A model generated the notes under the pieces. That model saw nothing but the letters and a program-made list of their open reading frames with translations. It was not told the DNA's origin and did no database searches. From assembly GCA_011799875.1 (NCBI GenBank), contig CM022300.1, forward strand, positions 239,146,807 through 239,210,806: 64,000 nt of DNA, read 5' to 3'. The position numbers were made by a program, and so were the translations under genes. Source of the stretch: Thinopyrum elongatum. Lineage: Eukaryota > Streptophyta > Magnoliopsida > Poales > Poaceae. Below, in pieces: positions 24,756-37,050 of this stretch (position 1 is the stretch's first letter; every line of letters begins with the position of its first letter).

Positions 24756-25763
24756 ATGAGTTTCTTTAGGAAGTTTGCCTCCAAGAAAAGCGCTAAGGGA
24801 GTCATTGGGGAATCATCGGACAATGACCTCCATACTCGGAGAAGGGCGGAGGTGCGGTCGCGCGAATGGCCGCATAACCCCTTCATGGATGGAGCCTGGA
24901 TCCCTCAAGAGTTCGCACAATTTGCTGCTAATGTTGGGCTTACCGACTTCATCGGAGCTGAGTGTGAACAATACCATCTCCTTACAAATTCCTTTGTGCA
25001 AAATTTTCATTTTCTGAGTAGGAATAACCCCCCTGAGGTGCAGTTTAATTTATATGCTGAAACCCGTCAGATGCCACTCACTGATTTTTGCAATGTATGT
25101 CTGATCCCTTCTGATGGGGAAATAAGAGAGCCTAAGCCTACAGAGTTTGAGGACTTTTATCATACTCTGTCAGTGGGAGATGAGAGAGGCGTGTCAAGTG
25201 TCACGGCTACTAGTTTGCAGTTTCCTTCTGTGCATTATTTTGCTCTATTCATTGCTAAGTGTTTAATTGCTAGAGAGAAAGTCGGTGCACTTAGTGCTCC
25301 TGATTTCGCCATCTTACGCCGTGCACTATACAGCGATAACACCTTTAGCTTCGTGGCCATTATTGCACGCCGTCTGCACCTTAACAGAACCAAGGGCAAA
25401 ATTCATGGCGGTATTTATGCTACTTGTTTAGCGAGTCACTTTAATGTTCAGATTCGCCAACATGATTATCGTTTACCCAAGGTTTATTTAGATCACCAGG
25501 CGATGATGGATCACCTGTTTACTGATATTGATAATTCTATTAATAATATTCCTTACAACCTGGTTTTCAGTGTGGATTTCCGTGATATTATTCCGTTGCC
25601 TGCACCTGCTTTGTTTGATTCTATTGCCAAGGGCGAATACAAGATCATGCCTGAGGGCATTATTGCCTACCAGAAGGCAGAGGAGGAGCCTCAGGAGTGG
25701 GGCGCTCAGGTGCCCGCTCCACAGCACTTCGAGATGGGACCGGATGGCTACTACGAGTGGTGA
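24756..25763 (+). CDS. Late Athila-type ORF of element B, 335 residues
   Basis: An ATG at 24756 opens an intact 335-residue frame, the only undamaged ORF in element B. It resembles the plant-specific Athila ORF family found downstream of gag-protease in grass Athila elements; its biochemical role is not established. The N-terminus is basic (MSFFRKFASKKSAKG). The middle contains ARRLHLNRTKGKIHGGIYATCLASHF and the C-terminus is acidic (QKAEEEPQEWGAQVP). No signal peptide, transmembrane helix or zinc knuckle is evident, so an envelope role is not supported by sequence. It is collinear in position with the broken late ORF of element A. A purine-rich motif follows at about 25788-25800. Confidence 0.75.
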   Translation: MSFFRKFASKKSAKGVIGESSDNDLHTRRRAEVRSREWPHNPFMDGAWIPQEFAQFAANVGLTDFIGAECEQYHLLTNSFVQNFHFLSRNNPPEVQFNLYAETRQMPLTDFCNVCLIPSDGEIREPKPTEFEDFYHTLSVGDERGVSSVTATSLQFPSVHYFALFIAKCLIAREKVGALSAPDFAILRRALYSDNTFSFVAIIARRLHLNRTKGKIHGGIYATCLASHFNVQIRQHDYRLPKVYLDHQAMMDHLFTDIDNSINNIPYNLVFSVDFRDIIPLPAPALFDSIAKGEYKIMPEGIIAYQKAEEEPQEWGAQVPAPQHFEMGPDGYYEW

Positions 25764-27470
25764 TTACCAAGCTAGGCCAAAAGCCTAAGCTTGGGGGAGT
25801 ACGTATTTCCACCGGCATTACATTCATGTTCACACATTTCATTCCAGTTGACGGTGTTCACACTTTTTCATTGTATTATCCATGTTAGATTTGTTTTCTC
25901 GCTTTCTTCTTGTGTGTTTGAAAAACTTTGAGAAAATCCAAAAAAATGTGTTTCTTGCTTCTTTTCGGTTTTTCTTTCTAGTTTAGTTAGTTGTAGCCTT
26001 AAAAAGAAAACCCAAAAAGATTTCCTTGTTCTTCTTTTTGCTTGTTGGGAGCTTTCCCGTGTAAATAGTTTTTCTCGTTTTCTGTTTTTTTTTCTTTAAT
26101 TTGCTTTCTTCAAGAAAAACTAAAAACTCCAAACATATTTCAGTGTGTTTCTCTGAAATTCTCTTCTTTTTATTGAGTCATACTGAGGAGAAGACCACGA
26201 TGAAAATGTTGAGTGGCTCTCATATGCATTTCTATTGATCTAATAAAGAGCCCATATTACCTTGTCTCCTGCTTTTGAATAAAATATTTGCGGATTCCAG
26301 CTTAGTCCACGGCACTCTTGCACTATTATTATTTTTATATCATTCGGTCGTGCAAGTGAAATGCAATAATGACGATACTTGATGAACTGGCTGTGGCAGA
26401 GAGAAACAGGTATGAACTCAACTTGTTTTGTTTTTGTAAATATGTTTAACCTAGTATCCATGATTCAGCATATTATGATCAAACATGTTTGCAATGAGAA
26501 TTAGAGATTATAGTTTCACATGCCATGCTTAAGTAGCTAGGGGTGGACAATGATTTATCTTGGATGTTAACATGCATTAAAATGATTGTGATGTAGTATG
26601 GTGATATGGTATCCTCCTCTCAATGTTTCAAGTGGCTTGACTTGGCACATGTTCATGCATGTAGTTGAATAAAAACCAACATAGCCTCTACGATATTTAT
26701 GTTCATGGTGTCCATATCCTACTCATGCTAGTATTCAATGTTAATTATGCATAACGCATGTTCATGACCGTTTTCGCTCTCTAGCTGGCCGCTTCTCAAC
26801 CTATTTGCTAGCCTTCGCCTGTACTAAGTGGGAATACTGCTTGTGCATCAAAATCCTAAAACCCAAGTTATTCCAGATGAGTCCACCATATCTACCTATA
26901 TGCAGTATTACCCTGCCACTCTAAGTAAATTTGCATGTGCCACCTCTAAAAACTTCAAATAAACTTCTGTTTTTGTGTGCCTGGATTGTTCATAGAGCGA
27001 CAGGGGGTAGTCGGTATCTTCCATGCTAAGCGGGTTATTCTCATGATGAGTGTTTATTCACTCGTCCTTGCACGAGAGGGGCGGTGATAGGGATTCCCAG
27101 TCCTGAAATAAAAAATTGCAAATAATTAAACAAAACTCCCCCAGGAATGATGTTGGTATGGACGGTACCCGTGGATTCGGCTAGCCGTGGAGTGTGTTTG
27201 TTGGTGGAGGGGGAGGGGGAGCAAACCTTTACTTTTATCGCTTGGGCACAGCCACTAATGTGTTTAGCATGGAAGATATTGATAACTTTTGGCCGTGAAG
27301 TAAACAGGAAGGGTGCATTTCCCAAAATTACATTTATCTCTGTTTTAAAAATATAGCTCTGGCACCGCTGCAAATCCCTGCTTCCCTCTGTGAAGGGACT
27401 ATCCATTTACTTTTATGTTGAGTCATCACCTTCTCAAATAAGCGCTAGATCTGAGAGCACTATTGTCATC
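25764..27470 (+). mobile_element. Non-coding 3' internal region of element B
   Basis: AT-rich sequence with a purine-rich motif (AAGCTTGGGGGAGT) near 25788-25801. No ORF with a domain is seen. The sequence up to TATTGTCATC at 27461-27470 looks like the tail of this family; LINE sequence starts abruptly next to it. Confidence 0.6.
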
Positions 27471-28586
27471 CTCGCCGTTCTGGAAAGGGTTAATCAGGAT
27501 GAAAGTCTCCTTTTTTCAGAGGGTAAAGTTCATCGTTGGCAATGGTAACACAACTAGATTTTGGGAGGATGCATGATTAGGGGAGATGCCCCTAGCCTTA
27601 CAATACCCCATTTTATATAATATTGTACAACATAAGGAAGTTTATGTTGCTACAGTATTACAGTCGGTCCCCCTTAATATACAATTCAGGAGGTCTCTGG
27701 TGGGGGAACGATGGAACTCGTGGCTACAATTGGTCCATAGGTTGATGGAAGCTCAACTCTCTGACCAGTCAGACACCATTCACTGGAAACTAGCTACGAA
27801 TGGTAGTTTCTCAATGAAGTCTATGTATTTGGATTTAATTGATTCTGGGCCAATTTCGAGATCCCTTCATATCTGGAAGATTAAAGTTCCGCTTTGAATT
27901 AAAATCTTCATGTGGTTTGTCCACAAGGGAGTGATCTTGACAAAAGATAATTTGGTTAAGTGAAGATGGGTAGGCAGTTCTAGATGTTGTTTTTGTGACA
28001 AGGATGAAACTATACAACACCTCTTTCTCGATTGCCCATTGGCAAAACTATTATGGTGCACGATACATATAGCCTTCAATGGTACTCCTCCATCTTGCAT
28101 TAACACGTTATTTGGGACGTGGCTAAATGGAGTGGAACTAGATATAGCGAGACATATTCGGATTGGGATATGTGCTTTCCTTTGGGCTATATGGAACATC
28201 AGAAATGATATGATCTTTAATCGGCAAAACTTTATCAACTTTTTGCAGGTTATATACAGAGCCACTGCTTGGATCTGTACGTGGTCGTTACTCACTGATG
28301 CAGACTCCTGGGAGCTTTTGGTTATTGGGTGCAACCGTTGGGAGATGGTAGCACGGGCTATCTTCAGCCGATTTGGATGGCGAGCTAATAATAGGCTAGG
28401 TGTGTAGGCATCGTAGCCTGTTGCTATTTTTGCCGGTTGTGGCATATTTTCTTTTTCTTTTTTCTTTTGCTCCATTTGTGAGCCAGATTTGAACTTCAGG
28501 CTTTGTTATGTACTTTAATTAATAATATGGCTGCATGCATCATTTTGATGCAGAGCCCGGGGGTCATCCTTCTTTTCTGAAAAAAA
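27471..28586 (+). mobile_element. 5'-truncated LINE, C-terminal part of ORF2
   Basis: The reading starts inside the region after reverse transcriptase (RVKFIVGNGNTTRFWED) and passes to the zinc-binding zf-RVT region (SSRCCFCDKDETIQHLFLDCPLA near 27970-28040). It ends with a 3' tail closing in seven A (28580-28586). Stops occur at about 27572 and 27896 and within the linker, so it is a pseudogene. The LINE at 63625-64000 is a close relative (same blocks VKF.VG, TTRFWED, LGDTPLALQYP). I could not find a convincing target duplication. Confidence 0.8.
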
Positions 28587-28971
28587 GATCAATCAACTAT
28601 ATATATGAATCAGTTCATTATGTTCTTCCTCCCCTCTTGGTATTTCATTTAATTTGGTGATCGAGTGCATGTGATGTAGTTAACATATACAGTGTGTTCA
28701 TGAGAATCCGAACTGGTGTGTAGATCTATCTATGATAATACAACTAGTGCATGTAAATCCACGTGCAACTGACGAATTTCAAGACCATCGTCGTTGACTG
28801 TATGTCTCCTGTTGTCGCCCCCATGACACCACCAATGTGTTGGACAAGGTGGAATAGGAGGAGTCTTCTCGCCCAAAGCTCCCGAAGTACCGGCGAGGCA
28901 CTTCATGACGTAGCGCCTCAAGAACCCCGACCGTCTCTCTTAACCCATCTTTCCTTCGACGGCACCAAAGA
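28587..28971. other. Unassigned stretch, possible gene remnant
   Basis: This region between two LINEs does not match the rest of the window. The right end, joined across the second LINE, reads into CCATGTCCGTGAGCAG followed by GTAAAT, which resembles an exon end plus splice donor. Neither strand gives a domain I recognise, and frames contain stops. Confidence 0.35.
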
Positions 28972-29244
28972 CCATGTCCATGAGCTTGAAGTACTGACTC
29001 TACACTGTTATCTTTTGCTCACTATGTTGCTAGCTAGATGTACTGAGTTTGAGTACTGGATTGGAAATGCTGTCATGCTGAACTGCGGTTCTGGACTGTG
29101 ACTTGTGTGCTAGTTATCTATGCTACATGTTATCTCTATCAGTTTCATCAGGTTCTGCTATTTTATCTTACTGGGCTGATTAAAAAGACTGAGCAACCTA
29201 CCAGCATAAAACATCTGCATGAATAGAGAATGGAGTATTTTAAA

Positions 29245-32200
29245 CTAGACCATCAGGGGTATAAATGACCCTAAGAAATGGACAGCCATTGCAAATAAAA
29301 TTGAGGAATCTCAATGCTCTATTATCTGTATCCAAGAAACAAAGAGGGAGACTTCTGTCAGTTCTTATATCAATTTTTTTTGCCCCAAACGCATTGGCAA
29401 GTTTGAATACCTACCTTCTGTAGGTGCCTCAGAGGGTATCCTAGTAGCATGGAATGATCAAGTGTTCAGAGGACAAATCTATCACAGCAATAGCTATGCC
29501 ATCTCAATTCAACTCACCTCCAGACATAATGGTGATCAGTGGATGCTTACTAATGTGTATGGCCCTTGTGAGCAACAAGAAAGGCAACTTTTTATCCACT
29601 GGCTGAAAAATTCCAATATTGAAGATGATACTCACTGGATCATCATAGGTGAATTTAATTACATCAGGTACCCACACAACAGAAGCTGGGAGGGGGCGAA
29701 TATTGATGATATGCTTAATTTTAATGAAGCTATCAACCAACAGGCACTGATTGAGATACCATTGAAACATAGGAATTTTACCTGGAGCAATATGCAAGAG
29801 GCACCACTACTTGAAAAATTGGACTGGTGTTTTACATATGAAGCATGGACGCTTAAATATCCATCTACTTTTGCCTATCCTCTGGCTAAGACCACTTCTG
29901 ATCATGCACCCATCAACATTAGAATTGGATCTCTATCACTAGAGCAAACATTTTCAGATTTGAGAATTATTGGCTTCAGCACTCCCAATTCAAGGATATT
30001 GTTAAAACAATATGGTCACAAGAGGTGGATGAAAGCGATAGTGCCAAAATCATAGCTGCTAAATTTAAAAGGCTGAGAAAAGGGCTAAAAATCTAGTTAA
30101 AGCAAATCTCTGATCTAAGGAAAACCATTGCAGACACCAATTTCTTAATACTTTGCTATGATAACTTTGAGGAATATAGAGCACTATCCATTGAAGAATC
30201 TAATGGAAGAGAGGTGCTTAAAGCTCATCTATCCACACTTTTAGAGCACCAAAGAATTTATTGGAAGCAAAGGGCCACTATCAGACAGATTCAGATGGGA
30301 GAAGCCAATACGAAATAGTTCCAAACAAAGGCAACAATCAAATACAGAAATAACTGTATTTCCATGCTCAAGGATGAGACTGGAAATGAGGACCATGACC
30401 ATCAAGCCAAAGCTGCCATTCTATATAGAGCTTTCAAAGAGAGATTGGGCACCAGGTCTCCCACTGCCAACCCTCTACATTTGGAGCATTTGCTGCAACC
30501 TCTGGGAGACCTCACTGATTTGGAATCCCCATTCACAAAAGAAGAGATTGACAATGTTATCAAGCAAATGTCCTTTGATAAATCACTAGGACCAGATGGT
30601 TTTAATGTTGCATTCCTCAAGCACTGATGGGATATCATTGCTCCAGATTTCTACAAGCTCATACATGATTTTCATGCTGGCAATGTTAACATCCAAAGCA
30701 TCAACTACTCTTTCATTACGTTGATCCCAAAAGTTGATTCAGCCACCTGTCCAGCAGATTTCAGACCTATATCACTTCTCAATTGCACTTTGAAAATCAT
30801 CACTAAACTGCTGGTTAACAGATTGTAGTGAGTAATTCTCAGAATGGTGCACACAAATCAATATGGTTTCCTCAACAATATATGCATACAAGACTGCTTA
30901 GCTTGGTCATATGAATACAACCACCAATGCTTCCAATGTAAGAAGGAACTTGTATTGCTAAAGCTGGACTTTGAAAAGGCATTTGACATGCTAAATCATG
31001 ATACCATCATTCAGATTATGCGAGCAAAAGGATTTGGGCCCAAATGGATACAGTGGATTAAAATGATCTATGGTACTAGGTTTTCCTCTGTTCTGCTCAA
31101 TGGGGTCCCAGGGAAACAATTTCTATGCAAAAAAGGTGTCAGACAAGGTGACCCTCTCTCACCTGTGATATTTGTGATTGTTGCTGATGTACTTCAATCC
31201 ATGATGAATGAGGCCATGCTCAACAACCTGATAGAGACACCAATCAAACACCAATCCTGCCCTGACTTCCCCATCATTCAATATGCTGATGATACCATCC
31301 TGGTGGCCAAGGCTAATAGCAGACAAATGGAACACATCAAAAACATCCTACTTCATTATGCAGCATATTCTGGGCTCAAAGTAAACTACTCCAAATCAAT
31401 TCTTATTGCCATCAACACACCTATGGACAAGATGACTGCATTATCCAACCTCTTAAGATGCAAAATTGGCACTCTACCCCACACCTATCTTGGTCTACCC
31501 CTCAGTTACACAAAACCTAGAGTGGAAGATTTTGTGCCTATGTTGAGAAGGATTGAGAACAGGCTGCTTGGATGCTCTACTCTACTGTCTACTGGAGACA
31601 AACTCACTCTCATTAAATCTGTCCTCACCAGTATGCCAATTTTCTTCATGTGCACCTTAATGATACCACAGAGAGTGATTAAGCAAATCAACTCTTACCT
31701 CATGATTTGCTTCTAGAGAAAATTTGGTACCCAAGAAAGAGGCTCAGTCCTTATTTCCCGGGACAAGGGTTGTCAACCAAAATCACAAGGGGGTTTAGGA
31801 GTTCCAGATATCCATACTCATAATCATGCACTGCTCATGAAATTCTTACACATGTTCTTCAACAAAGAGAATACACCTTGGGTTAAGATCATCTGGGAAA
31901 CTCATTATCAGAACGGTCTCCCAGGGGAGAAAATGGTGGGTTCCTTCTAGTGGAAAGCTATTCTAAAAACTTTGCCGACTTTCAAGAAACATGCTACTTG
32001 TAAGCCTAGTAAGGGGGACACTGCACTATTTTGGACAGATAAATGGATGGGAGAAACACTGCAATACAAGTTCCCTGAGCTATTCTCATTCGTCATCAAC
32101 AAAGAGATCACATTGGCTAAAGCTCTAGACCAACTGGAATTCAGCAACCCGTTCCATAGGTCACTGTCACAACAAGCATACACACAATTCATTTCCATTC

Positions 32201-32813
32201 AGAACCAACTACTCAGCACAGAAACTACCGAAGACAAAGACAGATGGACATATTCATGGACCTCCACCCAGTACTCCTCCATGAAGATGTACAAGAACAT
32301 TTGTGGGAAGAATGAAGCTCATATTATCTTGAGACAGTTATGGAACACTGCCTGTAGGCACAGGCATAAGATATTCTTTTGGCTATTATTACATGGTAGA
32401 GTGAGTACAAGGAACCTATTACACAGCAGGAATATGTTCTTGGAGGACTATAATTGTGCTTTATGCACCGATGCAACAGAGGAGACCTTGATCCATCTGT
32501 TTTGGAATTGCCATTCACTATCAGATGCTGGTCACATGTTCTTCCCACCAAACAGCGAGGCATATCGACATATGATGAAATCCTTCTGACTTTGTGCAAA
32601 CTTCCCAAGGATATTGCAATGGAGATAACAATCATGGGCTGCTGGAGTACTTGGATGGTTCGAAATGACAAAATCTTCATATCTGCACCACCACACCACA
32701 ACTCTTCGATCTTCTATCTCAAGGAAGGCCTTCAGGAAGTCAAACTAAGAGCTAAGCAAGTCAAGGCAGAACAAATTGAAAGTTGGATAGTACAACACTT
32801 ATAATTTGATCAC
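29245..32813 (+). pseudogene. LINE ORF2: endonuclease, RT, zinc-binding end
   Basis: Domains in order: apurinic-type endonuclease (IRGINDPKKW, IICIQETKRE, IIIGEFNYIR where the usual motif is GDFN, and TTSDHAPI, about 29250-29940); reverse transcriptase with [21 protein letters not shown] and the catalytic box [10 protein letters not shown] (about 30570-31716); then a C-terminal zinc-binding region (CALCTDATEETLIHLFWNC, about 32450-32515). The protein would nick target DNA and copy the LINE RNA. Several frames are used, with breaks near 29450, 30050, 30625, 31716 and 32500, plus in-frame stops, so it is dead. The aspartate-to-glutamate change in GDFN may also impair the endonuclease. Confidence 0.88.
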
Positions 32814-32914
32814 TATGTTGCCAAGAACTGGAGTTGGATGATTTCTCAGTTGTAAAATAGCTTGTATATGCTACCTTTTTTTATTTAATATATTGAAAAT
32901 ACCGTAGAACAATT

Positions 32915-35900
32915 TGTGACGCCCCCGGCTCAATCGTGCACTAATCATACACGCAAATGCACACGATCAAGCCTAAGGACTCACGGGAAGATATCACAAC
33001 ACAACTCTAAAACATAAATAAAGTCATACAAGCTTTATATTACAAGCTAGGGGCCTCGAGGGCTCGAATACATAAGCTTGCGTACAAGCGTCAGCGGAAG
33101 CATCAGATATCTGAGTACAGATATGAAACAGAAACAGAAAGGCCTTTAGAAAGGCGGGGCAAAATAAAACACTACGATCGAAAGGCGTAGGCCTCCTGCC
33201 TGGGACCCTCCGATCCTACTCCTGATCGTCAGTCAACTCGTAGTAGTATCCATCCTCTGGGTAGTAGTAGTAGTCGATCGACGGGGCATCTGTCTCAGGG
33301 GCTCCGTCATCTTGGTCACGTCAAACTGATATGGGGAGAAAAGGAAAACAAAGCAACCGTGAGTACTCAGAAGTACTCAGCAAGCAAGGATCTACACTAC
33401 ATATGCAACATTTTCAAAGGGAGGCTGTATATGTGGACTGGGCTGTAGAAATGCCAGAATAGAGAGGAGGCCTAGTCCTATCGAAGTCTAGCATCTTCAG
33501 AGGTCTTGCAGCATTAGAAGAGTGTAGACAGTACCATATAATGTAGCAGTATCATTATGTCTCAACCTCACCCAGAGATCCTTTCTCGACTCCCTGCGAG
33601 AAAGCAATCCCAGAGCCATACAGTCATCAACCTTGTCCGGAGATCCCTTCTCGACTCCCTGCGAGAAGCAATCCCAGAGCCTCATATCCAGGTCTCATCT
33701 CAAGTTCTAGCTGTATCGATCGGGATACAACTCCGAGTGTCCTTTACCGTAGGACCGGCTATCGATAGATGTGTTCTTCCCTGCAGGGGTACACCAACTT
33801 ACCCAACACGCTCGATTAATTCCGGCCGGACACACTTTCCTGGGTCATGCCCGGCCTCGGCCAAACGACACACCGCAACCCTACCTACAGCTCAGCAGAG
33901 AGGTCCCCGTCGGTCTACATCCTAAGCGCAAGGGGGTCTTGGCCATCGCCCCTCGCCCTTCGGGTCGTTGCGTGCCGGGCGAACCAGGCTCCACCCCTCA
34001 GGATGGTGCCGGCCCAGCCCGGCCGCAGTGCTGAACTGGACGTCTGACAGAGCTTTCGGCTGATGCTACGATGCAGAACGCCCATACTATGCCCACGTGA
34101 TGGTTAGTGCTATCAGGCCAGAGGCCTGCTCGGATCAAATATCCAAATCGTTAGTACCTTGGGCTTGCGGTAATGAGCAGAGACTCACGAAAGATGTGAC
34201 CCCGTCGCCCCGTCTCGAGGACTTGCTGCAAGGGTTAAGAATGCCCGGCCGCGCCTCGTATTCATCACTCGGGCACCATACATGCAACCCGTCTTCACAT
34301 CACACACGGGTACCCCTCAGGGTCGACCCGCCTTTCCAAGTAACAATAGTACAGTCCAAGTATCCGTGTGTCCATAACATCAGGGGAATCCGAGGTATCA
34401 CCCTCGTTGGATTCCTACTTGATGTATCCATCAACGTGAACTCGGAGGAATCACCCTCGATAGGTTCACACTTGATGTGTTGCACGACAGCGTCGTTACC
34501 GGAAGTGGTGAAGGAGGAATCACCCTCGATGACCATGACCGAATAGCTACTCTACAGAGTTAACATCAGAAGTGCTACACGAGGTATCACCCTCGGCACT
34601 CGATATTAACGCTGCAGTGTCGTTACAACTAAGGGGGGTGATGTGCGGTGTCGGGGCCTGGTCTTCAATCCCGTTGATCGGGTCTTCGGATAATCCAGCG
34701 GGGCAATCGGGATAAGTGGGGTCACTAATAGGTCTCTACCCAGCCTATACTAAGAAGTTTAGGATATGCAGGTAATTATCAACAGCAGGTTACAGTAAAC
34801 AGGCTATGCATCAGAATAGGTAAAGCAGCAGCAGCAGCAATTCTAATGCAAGCATGAGAAAATAGAATGGGCGATATCGGTATGCTCAAAGGGGGGCTTG
34901 CCTGGTTGCTCGGCGGCAAGGGCAAGGTTGTCAATGGTGTCTTCGGGCTCCGGAGCTGCGTCGGCCTCGGGGACGACGTCGGTGTCGGGGGCTACCGAGA
35001 GAGAAGAGGGGGAGGAAACAGTAAATACTAAGCAAACAAGTGCATGACATGTCAATAAGCAGAGCTAGCGGTGTTCTATCGTAGTGCTAGGTAATCCCGG
35101 CGAAGGGGAAAAACGTCCGGGAAAGTACTCCCAGTGTCCGGCATTTCGGACAGACGAAAAGAGGGGAATGGTTGCATGTTCGGATAGTTAGGGACGTGTG
35201 ACGGACGAACGGACCGCGTATTCAGATTCGTCTCGTCGTTCTGAGCAACTTTCATGTAGAAAGTATTTCGATCTGGGCTACGGATTATTTTATATGATTT
35301 TCTAAAGTTTTATTAATCATTTGAAATTGTTTTAATTCAGAAAAAATCATTATTACATCAGCCTGATGTCATGCTGACATCAGCAGTCAACTTTGACCGT
35401 TGACTGGTCAAACTGACCAGTGGGTCCCACCTGTCATTGACTAGTCTGACCTAACTATCATATTAGCTACTAACTAGCTAATTAGGTTAACTAATTTAAT
35501 TAGTTTAAACTAACAGAGTTAATTAATTAATTATTGTTATAATTTTTTTTATTTTTTTAAATCCTTTTTTTCTTTTGGACAGGGGCGTGGGCCCCTGTGG
35601 TCAGCGGCCCACAAGGCCTTAGCGGGCGACGAGCGTAACGGGCGGCGGGCGCCCGTAGCTTGCCCGGGCGGGACGAGGTTGTGGCCACGGCGGGGCTTGC
35701 CGCAGTGGGGCGCGAGGGCCATGGCGGGCGGAGCCGGTAGCCCCGGCCGAAGGGACGAGGCGCAACGAAGGACGGGGCGGGGCTCGCGCGCGGCAGGCGG
35801 GGCGAGTGGCAGCGGCGGCCCCCGGCGGAAGCAGTAGCAGAGCGGCGCAACAGGGGACGGCAGCTGTCGCGGCGGAGCGGCGGTAGGCGCGGGTGCGAGC

Positions 35901-37050
35901 ACGCACGCGCGGGCACGCAAGCGGGTGCCGAGGCGCGGGCGGGGCGCCGCGGGGTTGGCCGGGCGCGGCGAGCTGTTCCGGCGAGCACTAGGCGGAGCAG
36001 GAGGGCGCGAGCAGGCGGCAATGGCGCCAGGCTGCAGCGGTAGCGGAGTGAGGCCGGAGTGACGCAGGGGTGCGGGGAGCGGGAAGGCAGGGCGCGGACG
36101 GCGCCGGCGGAGGGAGACGAGCAGCAGCGGGCTCGTGGCCGGCGAGCGCAGCGGCTATGCGTGGGAAGCGGCGGGGCGAGCGCGATCTCGACAGGGACGG
36201 ACGGGTCCTCACCGCCGTTGCCGAGACGAGGGGCGGCGAGGCTTGACGAGGCCGGCGAGGAGGAGACGGGGACGACGTGCGGCGACGGATGACACGGGGT
36301 CGAGGTGGAGAGGCTCCGGCGAGGTGGTGGTGGCGATGGGGTGCGGCGTCATGCGAGGGGCGAGGGGCTCCGGGGCGCAGCGGGGACAGGCGCCGGTGTC
36401 GACGCACGGCGTCGGGGCTCGGCCCGATCCAGTTCTGGATCGGGGGGGGGGGGGGAATGGGAGCGAAGGGAGACAGGGGAGAGTGGGATTAGGGTTTCTG
36501 TCGGTGGGGGGGGGGTTTGTGTAGTGGTGGGGGTGGCCGGCTGGTTGTTGGCCAGATGGGCCAAGCGGCCAGGGGGAGGGTTTTTTTTTCTTCCCTTTTC
36601 TTTTCTTCTTTTCTTTTCTTCTTTTCTTTTCTTTTTCTCTTTTATCTGTTTTGTAATTAGTTAGACCTCAAATTGAATTTTGTAAAACATGGCACTTGTT
36701 CCATTAAATGCTAGGCACTATCTACCACTATCCAAAATTGGTTTGGAGACAATTGGAGTTCACACAAATTTTATAATAAATAAAATGTATTAAACCCTGC
36801 TGTTTTGGTAATGTCAGTGCCACCTAAATAATTTATTAATTGTTGGTTACAATTTTAGAATAGCCTATGGAATATTTACTTTTTATTGAACATTTTAGTT
36901 TCTGATTTGAACAACTTTTATTTTCACTTTTAGTTTTGAATTTGAATTTGAAAAGAGATATAATACTAATGATGATTAAGCACTGTTGATCATGATGACT
37001 TGGCATAATCAAAAGGGTGATTACTGTAGCTTAATACATGTGGTGTTACA
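32915..37050 (-). mobile_element. Long solo LTR in LINE tail (Del/Tekay-like)
   Basis: This 4136-bp non-coding block starts TGTGACGCCCCC and ends GTGGTGTTACA; read on the minus strand it begins TGTAACACC and ends GGGGGCGTCACA, typical chromovirus LTR ends. It shares layout with 5600-9886. The flanks show GAACAATT (32907-32914) and GAACGATT (37051-37058), an 8-bp repeat with one mismatch rather than the usual 5 bp. Internal repeats include a duplicated ~65-bp unit (33574-33682) and four copies of GAGGNATCACCCTCG between 34392 and 34595. Open frames at 35549-36524 are GC-rich shadows. Confidence 0.72.
33574..33682. repeat. Tandem duplication of a ~65-bp unit
   Basis: Two imperfect copies carry the shared segment TTCTCGACTCCCTGCGAGAA and CAATCCCAGAGCC. 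Each unit contains a small inverted pair (TTCTCG...CGAGAA). Confidence 0.75.

Larger units (their letters stand above)
18169..27470 (+). mobile_element. Element B: gag-protease Athila-type retrotransposon, 3' truncated
   Basis: It has a 5' LTR (18169-19578), tRNA-Asp-type primer site, gag, protease and a late Athila-type ORF, but no RT, RNase H or integrase. It is therefore a non-autonomous family that probably relies on elements like A. The left target site is CATGC (18164-18168). The internal region is interrupted by a solo copia LTR at 21997-23551 and stops at 27470, where a truncated LINE begins. No 3' LTR of B follows within this copy. A solo LTR of the same family lies at 39822-41231. 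Confidence 0.85.

Noticed and set aside
24756..25763. Late Athila ORF as an envelope protein
   Set aside because: There is no signal peptide, no transmembrane helix and no cleavage-like motif, so an envelope role is not supported.
29504..32701. Minus-strand frames across the LINE
   Set aside because: They are antisense to endonuclease and RT motifs and have no homology signal of their own.
33574..34600. Regularly spaced short repeats as a CRISPR-like array
   Set aside because: Only two to four imperfect copies with unequal spacing, in plant LTR DNA with no cas genes.
35549..36524. Several overlapping GC-rich frames in the 32915-37050 block
   Set aside because: All frames on both strands are open, with alanine/arginine/proline runs and no conserved motif. 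The block is a long LTR, not a gene cluster.
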